A DNA stretch of 38,995 nt. Source: Clostridia bacterium. Lineage in GTDB: Bacteria; Bacillota; Clostridia; Oscillospirales; Acutalibacteraceae. Where the stretch lies: positions 1 through 38,995 of the forward strand of contig JAFVEY010000034.1 in the NCBI GenBank assembly GCA_017475765.1, written 5' to 3'. Position 1 is the stretch's first letter, and every line of letters starts with the position of its first letter. The notes beneath the pieces are model-generated. The model did no database searches. It was not told where the DNA came from and was given only the letters and a program-made list of their open reading frames with translations. Shown here piece by piece: positions 24,547-32,090 of this stretch. The translations under genes were made by a program, and so were the position numbers.

Positions 24547-25446
24547 ATGGAATATGTTTTGCAATCGGACAAGCTGACAAAGATCTATTCTCAGAGAGCG
24601 GCTGTGGATGAAGTCAGCATTACAGTCAGAAAAGGCGATATATACGGCTTTGTCGGCAAAAACGGTGCAGGAAAAACAACCTTTATACGAATGATACTGG
24701 GTCTTGCGGCACCGACATCGGGAAGTTTTTCTCTTATGGACGGAGAGAATATCGCAAGGGCAAGAAAAAAGATCGGAAGTCTTGTTGAAAGTCCGGCATT
24801 ATACGGCAATATGACCGCCGAGGAAAACATCAGGCTGTTATGTACGATTCTCGGAGAGGACAAAAAATGCGTTCACGATATTCTGAAAAAAGTCGGTCTT
24901 GCCGATACGGGCAGAAAAAAGGCAAGGGATTTTTCTCTCGGCATGAAGCAAAGACTGGGAATCGCCATTGCCCTTGTCGGAGATCCCGAATTTCTGATTC
25001 TGGACGAGCCTATCAACGGTCTTGACCCGACAGGTATCGTCGAGATCAGGGAGCTGTTGCTGGATCTGAAAAATAAGCACGGGAAAACCGTCTTTATTTC
25101 CAGCCATCTGATCGGAGAGCTGGAAAAGGTGGCGACACGATATGGTATCATCTCCAACGGAAAGCTGGTCGAGGAGCTGACCGCCGAGCAGCTTGAACAG
25201 AAATGCGGCAGCCGTACCGTGCTGAAAACGGATGCGCCCGAAAAAGCGGCAGAGATCGTCAAAAAGCTGCTTAAGACAGATAGGGTGGAGCTTGGGGACG
25301 GCGGAACCGTCTATATTTCCGAGGCTGTCGGAAATATCGGAGAATTGACTAACGAGCTGTTCAGGAATGATATTGTCGTTTCGGGAATATCAACAGACGA
25401 GGGCAGCGCCGAAAGCTACTTTATCAGGAAAATGGAGGAGGGTTGA
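24547..25446 (+). CDS. ABC transporter ATP-binding protein (BcrA-like)
   Basis: A 299-aa ATPase. The ATG at 24547 follows GGGAG; a GTG at 24526 is in frame but poorly placed. Walker A GKNGAGKTT, the signature LGMKQR, Walker B FLILDEP with a D-loop INGLD, and the switch His in ISSHL are all intact. The C-terminal ~80 residues form the extension common in bacitracin/lantibiotic-type exporters (BcrA, NatA). It pairs with the permease gene two bases downstream. Likely substrates are peptides or antibiotics, but this cannot be deduced from sequence. Confidence 0.93.
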   Translation: MEYVLQSDKLTKIYSQRAAVDEVSITVRKGDIYGFVGKNGAGKTTFIRMILGLAAPTSGSFSLMDGENIARARKKIGSLVESPALYGNMTAEENIRLLCTILGEDKKCVHDILKKVGLADTGRKKARDFSLGMKQRLGIAIALVGDPEFLILDEPINGLDPTGIVEIRELLLDLKNKHGKTVFISSHLIGELEKVATRYGIISNGKLVEELTAEQLEQKCGSRTVLKTDAPEKAAEIVKKLLKTDRVELGDGGTVYISEAVGNIGELTNELFRNDIVVSGISTDEGSAESYFIRKMEEG

Positions 25447-25448
25447 CG

Positions 25449-26270
25449 ATGATAGGACTTATAAAAGCTGATTTCAGGAAAATGAGCAAAAGCCGAAGTC
25501 TGATAATATGTATGATTATAGCGGCAGCTCTGGGAATCGGCATGGCGCTGCTTTATAATTACTTCTGGCAGGAAAAAGGAACAAGTATCGCCTTTACATA
25601 CAATCTCATGGAGCTGTACGGAATTGATACGGCAATGCTGGATGACGCATTTTCAACCATTCCCAAACAAAACCTCTGGGCATTTGTCAACAGCTTTTTT
25701 TCCGATGAGATAAAATGGATCCTTTCGGCAATTTGTATCAGCTCCTTTATGGCATCGGAATATTCGATGGGGACTTTCAAAAATACCGTGTCGAGGGGAT
25801 TTTCAAAGGAAAAGATCTATTTCTCGAAGATGGTCGTATGCGCTGCCGAAGCATTTCTGGTGACGGCTGCTTATGTCGGTGCAGGAGCAGTAACGTCTTT
25901 GTTTTTTGTTGAAACAGAGACAGACGCTTCCTTGCAGGAGATCGCTCTCACAATGATCACATACATTCTTCTGCTGATCGCAATGGCTGCTCTGTTTGAA
26001 ATGCTCGGCGTTCTGTTCAGAAGCACGGGTATTGCCGTTGCCGTTGCAATTGCAGGACCGCTGCTGATCGTGTCGATTTTTAATCTTCTGATGAGTGCAG
26101 ACCCATCGGTTTCGGCTTATCTTCGCTATTTTCTGATGCAGACCTTTATAACGGTGAACGATTCTGTAAAAGACGGAGAAGGCTTTGCTGCTTTGCTGAC
26201 CGCTCTGGCATATTTTGCGGTTTCAACCGTGACAGGATGTGTTGTGTTCAAAAAAAGCGAAATTAAATAG
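25449..26270 (+). CDS. ABC-2-type transporter permease
   Basis: A 273-aa protein with ATG at 25449 and GGAGGGTTGAC just upstream. About six hydrophobic segments are visible (residues ~15-35, 90-110 at the MASEYSMGTFK motif, 130-150, 170-195, 200-220, 245-265). The segment after the second TM reads NTVSRGFSKEKIYFSK, a typical ABC-2 pattern for permeases paired with BcrA/NatA ATPases. It forms an exporter with the preceding gene. A response regulator/kinase/protease unit lies directly downstream but has its own promoter. Confidence 0.9.
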   Translation: MIGLIKADFRKMSKSRSLIICMIIAAALGIGMALLYNYFWQEKGTSIAFTYNLMELYGIDTAMLDDAFSTIPKQNLWAFVNSFFSDEIKWILSAICISSFMASEYSMGTFKNTVSRGFSKEKIYFSKMVVCAAEAFLVTAAYVGAGAVTSLFFVETETDASLQEIALTMITYILLLIAMAALFEMLGVLFRSTGIAVAVAIAGPLLIVSIFNLLMSADPSVSAYLRYFLMQTFITVNDSVKDGEGFAALLTALAYFAVSTVTGCVVFKKSEIK

Positions 26271-26281
26271 GAGACGGATTG

Positions 26282-26310
26282 TTGAGGTTGGACGTTTTTT
26301 ATGATATAAT
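26282..26310 (+). promoter_or_regulatory. Promoter of the two-component/HtrA operon
   Basis: TTGAGG (26282-26287) and TATAAT (26305-26310), 17-base spacer, in the gap between the permease and the response regulator. The leader is about 73 nt. Confidence 0.65.
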
Positions 26311-26389
26311 TATCTGTAAAATCCAATCATTCGTTTTTATTACAATAAAATATAACGGAAAACAGTAGAAAGAAAGGTGTGCTGCAAAA

Positions 26390-27094
26390 ATGAGTATGGG
26401 AAAAATACTTGTTGTTGACGATGATATCAATATCTGTGAGCTTCTCAGGCTTTATATAGAAAAGGAAGGCTATGAGGTGATTATAGCCAATGACGGAGGT
26501 CAGGCGGTTACAAAGTTCAAAACCGAGCATCCCGACCTGATCATGCTGGATATCATGCTGCCTGTCCTTGACGGCTGGCAGGTATACAGAGAGGTCAGAA
26601 AAACCTCTCAGTGTCCGATCATCATGCTGACGGCAAAGGGAGAAGTGTTCGACAAGGTGCTTGGTCTGGAGCTTGGTGCGGATGACTATGTCGTGAAGCC
26701 GTTTGAAACAAAGGAAATTGTTGCGAGAATCAAGGCTGTCCTCAGAAGAGTCAACGACAGCGCTCCTTCCGCCGAGGTTCAGACTTCCAAAAAAGAGGTT
26801 ATTTTCGATAAGCTCGTTATCAACCTTACCAACTATGAGCTGAGAGTCAACGGTGAACAGATCGACACTCCCCCGAAGGAAATGGAACTGATTTACCATC
26901 TGGCAAGCAATCCGAACAGGGTCTTCACAAGAGATCAGCTTCTTGATGAGGTGTGGGGCTTTGATTACTACGGCGATTCAAGAACCGTTGACGTTCATGT
27001 GAAAAGGCTGCGTGAAAAGCTGGAAGGCGTTTCGGATAAATGGGCGCTTAAGACCGTATGGGGAGTAGGTTATAAATTTGAGGTTAAAGAATAA
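26390..27094 (+). CDS. OmpR/PhoB-family response regulator
   Basis: A 234-aa two-domain regulator. The receiver domain has the acidic pocket VVDDD near residue 9, phosphoacceptor Asp54 in MLDIMLP, Thr in MLTAKG and Lys in VVKPF. A winged-helix DNA-binding domain follows (about 130-232) ending in KTVWGVGYKF. It is encoded with a sensor kinase that overlaps it by 17 bases and with an HtrA protease, so I expect it to control envelope or protein-quality genes. An in-frame ATG two codons in is a possible alternative start. Confidence 0.95.
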   Translation: MSMGKILVVDDDINICELLRLYIEKEGYEVIIANDGGQAVTKFKTEHPDLIMLDIMLPVLDGWQVYREVRKTSQCPIIMLTAKGEVFDKVLGLELGADDYVVKPFETKEIVARIKAVLRRVNDSAPSAEVQTSKKEVIFDKLVINLTNYELRVNGEQIDTPPKEMELIYHLASNPNRVFTRDQLLDEVWGFDYYGDSRTVDVHVKRLREKLEGVSDKWALKTVWGVGYKFEVKE

Positions 27095-28577
27095 ATTTTA
27101 TGCCAAAAGATCGCTTTTCCGCAAATATATGAACGTGAGTGTACTGATCGTTTTTTTCAGTTTCTTTGTGCTGGGAACTATTTTGACAATAGCCATCAGC
27201 AGCTATTGGTCAAACGAAAAACTCACCGTTCTGGACAACAGGGCGGAAAATATTGCGGAATTTATCAAATCAAAAAGCTCAATCAACGAACCGATGAGCG
27301 GTGAATCCGCTTCTATCAATATCAATGACGCATTCTATCTGCAGGAGGTGCTCAAGCTATTTGCGGATGATGCTGGAATAGATATCATCATTACCAACAG
27401 AACCGGCAGGTCTGTGCTTGTGGTCAGCGACACGATCAATAACAATACGTTTATCCAGTCTGATGCCGTTGCGGCTGCCATGAGCGGAAAAAGCTATTTT
27501 TCTCAGGGAACGCTCGGCAATCTGTATAAAAACGAAAGATATATTGCTGCAAGACCGATACTGTATAATAACGGGCAGAGTATCATGGGCGTTGTGATCG
27601 TCACCTCGGACAGAACAGATATCAATAATTTTACGGATATGGTGCTGAAAATTTTTATCCTTTCAGCAATAGCTGCACTTGCTGTGTCCTTTTTTGCGAT
27701 AGGACTGTTTTCGTATAATCTTGTCAAACCCCTCCGTCAGATGGCACAGGCTGCAAAGCAGTTCGGAAAGGGCGAATTCAGCGTGAGGGTAAGCGAAACA
27801 AGCAATGATGAGATCGGAGAGCTTGCTGTCGCCTTCAATAATATGGCGGATTCCCTTGCTTCCTCCGAGGCAACGAGAAGGAGCTTTGTCGCCAATGTTT
27901 CCCATGAGCTGAAAACACCGATGACAACGATCGCAGGCTTTATCGACGGTATTCTTGACGGCACGGTGCCGCCCGAAAAGCATACCTATTATCTTCATAT
28001 CGTGTCCGATGAGGTCAAAAGGCTTTCAAGACTGGTTCGGTCAATGCTTGACCTTTCAAGAATCGACAGCGGAGAGCTGAAGATCAATTATCAGAGCTTC
28101 GATCTTCTCACCACGCTTGTCACGATACTCATTACCTTTGAACAGCAGATCAATAAAAGAAATATCGAGATAAGAGGTCTTGATCTTATCAGTCCGAAAA
28201 TGGTGTATGGAGATAAGGATCTTCTGCATCAGGTTGTGTATAATCTTGTCGAAAATGCTGTCAAATTTACAGACGACGGCGGTTATATTGATTTTATTAT
28301 CACCGAGAGCCTTGAAAGAACCGATTTTATTATCAAAAACAGCGGCACAGGCATCAAGAAATCCGAGCTGGCTCTCGTTTTTGACAGATTCTACAAGACA
28401 GACAAATCCCGCAGCAAGGATAAAAAGGGACTGGGACTCGGTCTGTATCTTGTCAGGAGCATTATAAGACTTCATGGCGGAGAGATTATGGCGGACAGCG
28501 TTTACGGCGAATATACCGAATTTAACTTCTATATCCCCAAGAAAATCGTCAACGGCAAGAAGCAGGATAAGAAATAG
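27078..28577 (+). CDS. Sensor histidine kinase
   Basis: A 499-aa kinase. TTG at 27078, inside the end of the regulator gene, has an AGG eight bases upstream; ATG 27129 is an alternative that still keeps TM1. TM segments lie near 18-40 and 188-209 and enclose an extracellular sensing domain of about 145 residues. HAMP (about 210-262) is followed by the phosphoacceptor His276 in SHELKTP, the N box NLVENAVKF and G boxes (GTGI, GLGLGLYL). The PAS domain seen in some relatives is absent. It is a CssS/CiaH-like arrangement with HtrA downstream. The stimulus is unknown. Confidence 0.93.
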   Translation: MRLKNKFYAKRSLFRKYMNVSVLIVFFSFFVLGTILTIAISSYWSNEKLTVLDNRAENIAEFIKSKSSINEPMSGESASININDAFYLQEVLKLFADDAGIDIIITNRTGRSVLVVSDTINNNTFIQSDAVAAAMSGKSYFSQGTLGNLYKNERYIAARPILYNNGQSIMGVVIVTSDRTDINNFTDMVLKIFILSAIAALAVSFFAIGLFSYNLVKPLRQMAQAAKQFGKGEFSVRVSETSNDEIGELAVAFNNMADSLASSEATRRSFVANVSHELKTPMTTIAGFIDGILDGTVPPEKHTYYLHIVSDEVKRLSRLVRSMLDLSRIDSGELKINYQSFDLLTTLVTILITFEQQINKRNIEIRGLDLISPKMVYGDKDLLHQVVYNLVENAVKFTDDGGYIDFIITESLERTDFIIKNSGTGIKKSELALVFDRFYKTDKSRSKDKKGLGLGLYLVRSIIRLHGGEIMADSVYGEYTEFNFYIPKKIVNGKKQDKK

Positions 28578-28610
28578 TAATCGCACAATATCACCGAAGG
28601 AGGAAGAATT

Positions 28611-30116
28611 ATGCCGAATGAATTTGATGAAAACTTTGATTCACAGCCTTCAGAACCCGTTAACGGGTCTGAAAGCGGCGAATATACGCAGCCCGTACAG
28701 CCGCAGTATACCGGGCAGACATATCCTCAGCAGCAGACACCCTATCCCCGTCCGCAGCAGTATGATGTTTATCCTCCCTATGGAGCAGGCGGTCAGGGGT
28801 ATCATCCCTACAACTCATCGGCACCTTATCAGCCGCAGCCGCCCTATGGAGGATATGGGAACGGCTATCCGCCGCCCTATGGGTACGGTATGCCGAATTT
28901 TCAGCCGCCGAAAAATCCACAGGAAAAGAGCAGGGGGCGCAGAGTGGCTCTCTGGTGTACAGCAAGCGCATTGATTGTGGTGGCGTTGGCGATCGCTTTG
29001 TTTGTTTTTACACAGGGAGTCCCCGACAAAAATGATATTGTAAACGAGCCTTCGGGAAGCAGCAAGGTGGAACCCTCCTACGATATGCCCAGCGATATCG
29101 CTCAGGCACCGCAGGCAAGCGCCAATGAGGACGGACCGCAGATCCATGCCGCCGAAACACCGGCACTTGATTCTGAGGAAACAAAAACGGCAAGCGCTGT
29201 CTATAATAAGGCATCAAAATCTATTGTCTGCATCACCTCCTATTCCGCAGGCGGCGACTATACGCTGGACGCATCGGGAGAGGGTTCGGGAATTATTCTG
29301 ACATCGGACGGATATATCGCAACCAACAGCCATGTGGTCGATGATTCAAAGCAAACGGGAACACTTATCACGCTGTATGACAATACACAGTATCTCGGCA
29401 CGATTATCGGAATAGATGTAAAAACCGACCTGGCTGTGATAAAGATTGATGCCGAGGGACTTCAGCCGGCAGAATTTGCCGATTCCGACAAGCTGCAGGT
29501 GGGTCAGGAGGTGTTTGCGATAGGCAATCCCGGCGGCTCTTCCTTCTCCAATTCTCTGACAAAGGGTGCGCTTTCGGCACTTGACAGGATTCTCAGCGGC
29601 AGCGGCTATGTTAAATATATTCAGACCGATGCAGCCATCAACCCCGGCAATTCGGGCGGTGCGCTGATCAATGAACACGGTCAGGTTATCGGTATCAATA
29701 CGGCAAAGCTGGTCGCAACCGATTATGAGGCAATGGGATTTGCCATTCCGAGCAATACGGTTCTTGAGATCATCAACAAGCTGATCAGATATGGCTATGT
29801 CAACGACAGGGGAACACTCAGCATTGAGGGCAAAACCTGTACGCTTTATATGTCCAAGGCAAATCAGGTTCCGCAGGGAATGATGATAACAAAGATCAAT
29901 TCTGACAGCCCGATGAAGAATACACAGGCACAGAAGGACGATATTATTACCGAGGTGAACGGAAAAACGATCACCTCTTCGGTTGAATTCATAGATGAGC
30001 TTAAAAATTACAAGCCGGGCGACAGCGTGGAGCTTACCCTTTACCGCTCTGCCAAATCCGGAGGTTACAGCTTCAAGGTGACAGTCGTTCTGAAGCCTGA
30101 TACCGGATCCAATTGA
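28611..30116 (+). CDS. htrA: HtrA/DegP-family membrane-anchored serine protease
   Basis: A 501-aa protein with GAAGGAGG upstream, 33 bp after the kinase. Residues 1-105 are a cytosolic tail rich in Pro, Tyr, Gln and Gly (repeated QPQY, YPPYG, PPYGGYG). One TM helix follows at about 112-132. The trypsin-like domain has the full triad His241 (NSHVV), Asp273 (KTDLAV) and Ser348 (GNSGGA). A PDZ domain occupies about 400-495. HtrA proteases degrade or refold misfolded exported proteins. Linkage to a two-component system as in cssRS/htrA or ciaRH/htrA of other Firmicutes supports an envelope-stress regulon. The long low-complexity tail is notable and may mediate assembly. Confidence 0.95.
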   Translation: MPNEFDENFDSQPSEPVNGSESGEYTQPVQPQYTGQTYPQQQTPYPRPQQYDVYPPYGAGGQGYHPYNSSAPYQPQPPYGGYGNGYPPPYGYGMPNFQPPKNPQEKSRGRRVALWCTASALIVVALAIALFVFTQGVPDKNDIVNEPSGSSKVEPSYDMPSDIAQAPQASANEDGPQIHAAETPALDSEETKTASAVYNKASKSIVCITSYSAGGDYTLDASGEGSGIILTSDGYIATNSHVVDDSKQTGTLITLYDNTQYLGTIIGIDVKTDLAVIKIDAEGLQPAEFADSDKLQVGQEVFAIGNPGGSSFSNSLTKGALSALDRILSGSGYVKYIQTDAAINPGNSGGALINEHGQVIGINTAKLVATDYEAMGFAIPSNTVLEIINKLIRYGYVNDRGTLSIEGKTCTLYMSKANQVPQGMMITKINSDSPMKNTQAQKDDIITEVNGKTITSSVEFIDELKNYKPGDSVELTLYRSAKSGGYSFKVTVVLKPDTGSN

Positions 30117-30171
30117 TTGTTATGCTTATCGGAGCGGTATACAAAAAATTAAAAAAAATTTCTGAAAACTA

Positions 30172-30200
30172 TTGAAATATATAGATTTACATGATATAAT
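30172..30200 (+). promoter_or_regulatory. Promoter in the htrA-spmB gap
   Basis: TTGAAA (30172-30177), 17-base spacer, TATAAT (30195-30200). No open reading frame starts between it and the hairpin at 30267. Confidence 0.55.
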
Positions 30201-30206
30201 AAGAGC

Positions 30207-30307
30207 ATAAAATATTTGTTTGATTAATCAACCCCTTTGTTGTTTTTTTCATTATCCCTTCCTTTTACGCAAAATGCAGTCGAGAAATCGGCTGCATTTT
30301 GCGTTTT
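30207..30307 (+). ncRNA. Putative small RNA, about 100 nt
   Basis: The stretch lies between a consensus-like promoter and a 13-bp stem with a U-rich tail, with no start codon plus ribosome site inside. The predicted RNA has an unpaired pyrimidine-rich segment (CCCCUUUG near 30232; CCCUUCC near 30256) that is anti-Shine-Dalgarno in character, as in many trans-acting sRNAs. The palindrome TTGATTAATCAA (30220-30231) sits near its 5' end. It could alternatively be only the htrA 3' region. Confidence 0.35.
30267..30307 (+). terminator. Strong hairpin terminator between htrA and spmB
   Basis: A perfect 13-bp inverted repeat (30267-30279 with 30292-30304) with a 12-base loop and a TTTT tail on the + strand. 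It would end htrA read-through and the putative small RNA. On the minus strand the stem lacks a U tail, so its role for spmB is weaker. Confidence 0.75.
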
Positions 30308-30308
30308 G

Positions 30309-30827
30309 TCAGGAAAACAGTCTGACCGTCCAGACGGCAAAAAGCATCCCCGTCAGGTCGGCGGCAAGAGCACAGGGGATCGTCCAGCGGGTCTTTCTGA
30401 TTCCGACAGAACCGTAGTAGACGGCAACGGCATAGAAGGTGGTTTCGGTGGAGCCTGCCATGACAGAGGCGGTTTTTCCGATGATACTGTCGGGACCGTA
30501 TTTTTCAAGAACGGACGACAGCACAGCAAAGGAACCGCTTCCCGAAACGGGACGTATCAGACCCAGGGGCAGAAGCTCTGCCGGAAAGCCGATGGCATTG
30601 CAGACAGGAGATAGCAGTGCGGCGGCGATGTCAAAAAATCCTGAAGCGCTCAGCATATTGACGGCAATGACCAGTCCGATCAGCGAAGGTGCAATGGATA
30701 TGAGAGAGGAAATGCCCTCTTTTGCGCCTTCACGGAATGCTTCAAAAAGATCAATGCGCTTTACCGCACCGAAAACAACAATGGCGGCTATGATGGCTGG
30801 GACAGCATAAATACCGAGTTTATCCAA
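30309..30827 (-). CDS. spmB: Spore maturation protein B (SpmB)
   Basis: A 172-aa membrane protein. The start is TTG at 30827, because GGAGG lies seven bases upstream and the product then begins LDKLGIYAVPAII as in the family; a longer reading from 30878 has no such site. It shows the nucleoside-recognition (Gate) domain pattern: PSLIGLVIAVNML, then a conserved RPVSGSGSF block and STETTFYAVAVYYGSVG. SpmA and SpmB act together in spore-core dehydration and heat resistance. It overlaps spmA by eight bases. Confidence 0.92.
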   Translation of the reverse strand: MDKLGIYAVPAIIAAIVVFGAVKRIDLFEAFREGAKEGISSLISIAPSLIGLVIAVNMLSASGFFDIAAALLSPVCNAIGFPAELLPLGLIRPVSGSGSFAVLSSVLEKYGPDSIIGKTASVMAGSTETTFYAVAVYYGSVGIRKTRWTIPCALAADLTGMLFAVWTVRLFS

Positions 30828-31410
30828 TTTTATACCTCCGTGCTGACGAACAAAGCTTCGTAAGAATGATTCCGACAATCAAAGCGGCGGCAGAGGTCAT
30901 CCATACAAACGGAAGAATCGAATAGGGGTCGGAACTGCCGGCGGCCTGTCTCAGAGCGGCGGCGGTTGCCGGTATAAGCTGCACAGATGCGGTGTTGATG
31001 ACAACAAACATGATCATACTCGGATCTGGACGGTCTTTCAGTCTGCTGCTTCGCTGCATTTCCTGCATGGCTTTGATTCCGAGCGGTGTTGCGGCATTGC
31101 CCAGACCGAGGATATTAGCCGTTATATTGGCGCTGACCGCCTGCATGGCAGGACTTTCCGGCTGCAGATCGGGCATAAGAAACCGCAGAATCGGTGAAAG
31201 CATTTTTGATATGATTTTGGTTGCGCCGCTTTTATCGGCTATTTTCATCATTCCTGTCCAAAGACACATGACACCTGCCATGGAGATAAGAAGCCTGACC
31301 GCTTTGTCAGCTCCTTCTGTTACGGACGAAGTGAGAGTGTCTGTTCTGCCTGTCACAACGGAGCATACGATGCTGACGATAATCATAAAAAACCATATAT
31401 ATCCGAGCAT
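30820..31410 (-). CDS. spmA: Spore maturation protein A (SpmA)
   Basis: A 196-aa membrane protein with several hydrophobic segments and a GGGAGG site before the ATG at 31410. Diagnostic blocks are LWTGMMKIADKSG, ISANITANILGLGNAATPLG-like text (here preceded by AVSAN) and NTASVQLIP, all conserved in SpmA. With SpmB it is required for normal spore-core dehydration in Bacillus. The pair runs opposite to nearly all neighbours. A sporulation-sigma promoter would be expected upstream, but I could not define one with confidence. Confidence 0.93.
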   Translation of the reverse strand: MLGYIWFFMIIVSIVCSVVTGRTDTLTSSVTEGADKAVRLLISMAGVMCLWTGMMKIADKSGATKIISKMLSPILRFLMPDLQPESPAMQAVSANITANILGLGNAATPLGIKAMQEMQRSSRLKDRPDPSMIMFVVINTASVQLIPATAAALRQAAGSSDPYSILPFVWMTSAAALIVGIILTKLCSSARRYKIG

Positions 31411-31570
31411 GATTCCGCCCTCCCGATGGAATTTTTCTTTTTTGGAAACAAGTTATTTTTGTACAAATGACCGTATCTGACGATAAAGGCAATATCATTG
31501 ATAAATGCCGTAAAATTCGACTTTTTTCGATTTGACAAAATTACCAAAAAATGGCTACAAAATTATTATA

Positions 31571-31602
31571 AATACCAAAATTAGAAAAAATTGGTATTTT
31601 TT
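31571..31602 (+). promoter_or_regulatory. Hairpin upstream of the AbrB-type gene
   Basis: AATACCAA (31571-31578) pairs with TTGGTATT (31591-31598) and is followed by a T run. TTGGTAT occurs again at 31645, just after the -10 box. The repeated half-sites suggest an operator; a terminator function is also possible. Confidence 0.4.
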
Positions 31603-31614
31603 CGGGAATCCCTA

Positions 31615-31643
31615 TTGACAAAATACACCGTAAATAGTAAAAT
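31615..31643 (+). promoter_or_regulatory. Promoter of the AbrB-type regulator
   Basis: TTGACA (31615-31620) and TAAAAT (31638-31643), 17-base spacer, giving a leader of about 40 nt. Confidence 0.7.
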
Positions 31644-31689
31644 ATTGGTATAAATTAAACTAATTAAATTTTTGAAGGAGGCAACTGCT

Positions 31690-31941
31690 ATGAGAGCAAT
31701 CGGCTGCGTAAGACAAATTGATAAACTGGGAAGACTGGTTCTTCCGTCAGACATCAGGAAATCTCTCGGTATCGTCAGCGGAATTGATTCTGTGGAATTT
31801 TTTGCTGATGGGGATGCTGTGGTGATTAAGAAGTATCGTCCGGCTTGTGTATTCTGCGGTTCGGGCGAGGATATTGTCAGCTATAAAAGTCAGACTGTCT
31901 GCGAGTCTTGCCTTGATGAACTGAAAAATGGCATTAATTGA
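31690..31941 (+). CDS. AbrB/SpoVT-family transcriptional regulator with Cys-pair tail
   Basis: An 83-aa protein. The start is ATG 31690 behind GAAGGAGG; a TTG six codons earlier would place the SD inside the gene. The N-terminal half is a swapped-hairpin AbrB DNA-binding domain (RQIDKLGRLVLPSDIRKSLGI). The C-terminal half has two Cys pairs (CVFCGSG, then CESCL), probably a zinc ribbon, as in many clostridial AbrB proteins. These act as transition-state regulators. The half-sites around its own promoter are compatible with autoregulation. A terminator follows. Confidence 0.9.
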   Translation: MRAIGCVRQIDKLGRLVLPSDIRKSLGIVSGIDSVEFFADGDAVVIKKYRPACVFCGSGEDIVSYKSQTVCESCLDELKNGIN

Positions 31942-32027
31942 AAACTGAAAATGACATGATGATCAGAAATTATCAACAAATGACTATTTTTTACTTTACG
32001 GCAGAATCACAGGACTAACTGACTTTG

Positions 32028-32064
32028 CGGAGGATAGGCCGAGGGCTTGTCCTCCGGATTTTTT
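32028..32064 (+). terminator. Rho-independent terminator
   Basis: An extended hairpin pairs CGGAGGA (32028-32034) with TCCTCCG (32050-32056), continues through AGGCC/GGCTT around a GAG loop, and is followed by a T6 run. It separates the AbrB-type gene from the methyltransferase gene. No clear promoter lies between it and the next ATG 27 bases on. Confidence 0.85.
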
Positions 32065-32090
32065 CATACGGATTCAGAAAAGAGGAAGAA

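Noticed and set aside
31942-32090. SAM riboswitch or T-box before the homocysteine methyltransferase gene
   Set aside because: Only a simple terminator hairpin is present. The interval is too short and lacks the conserved cores of those RNAs.
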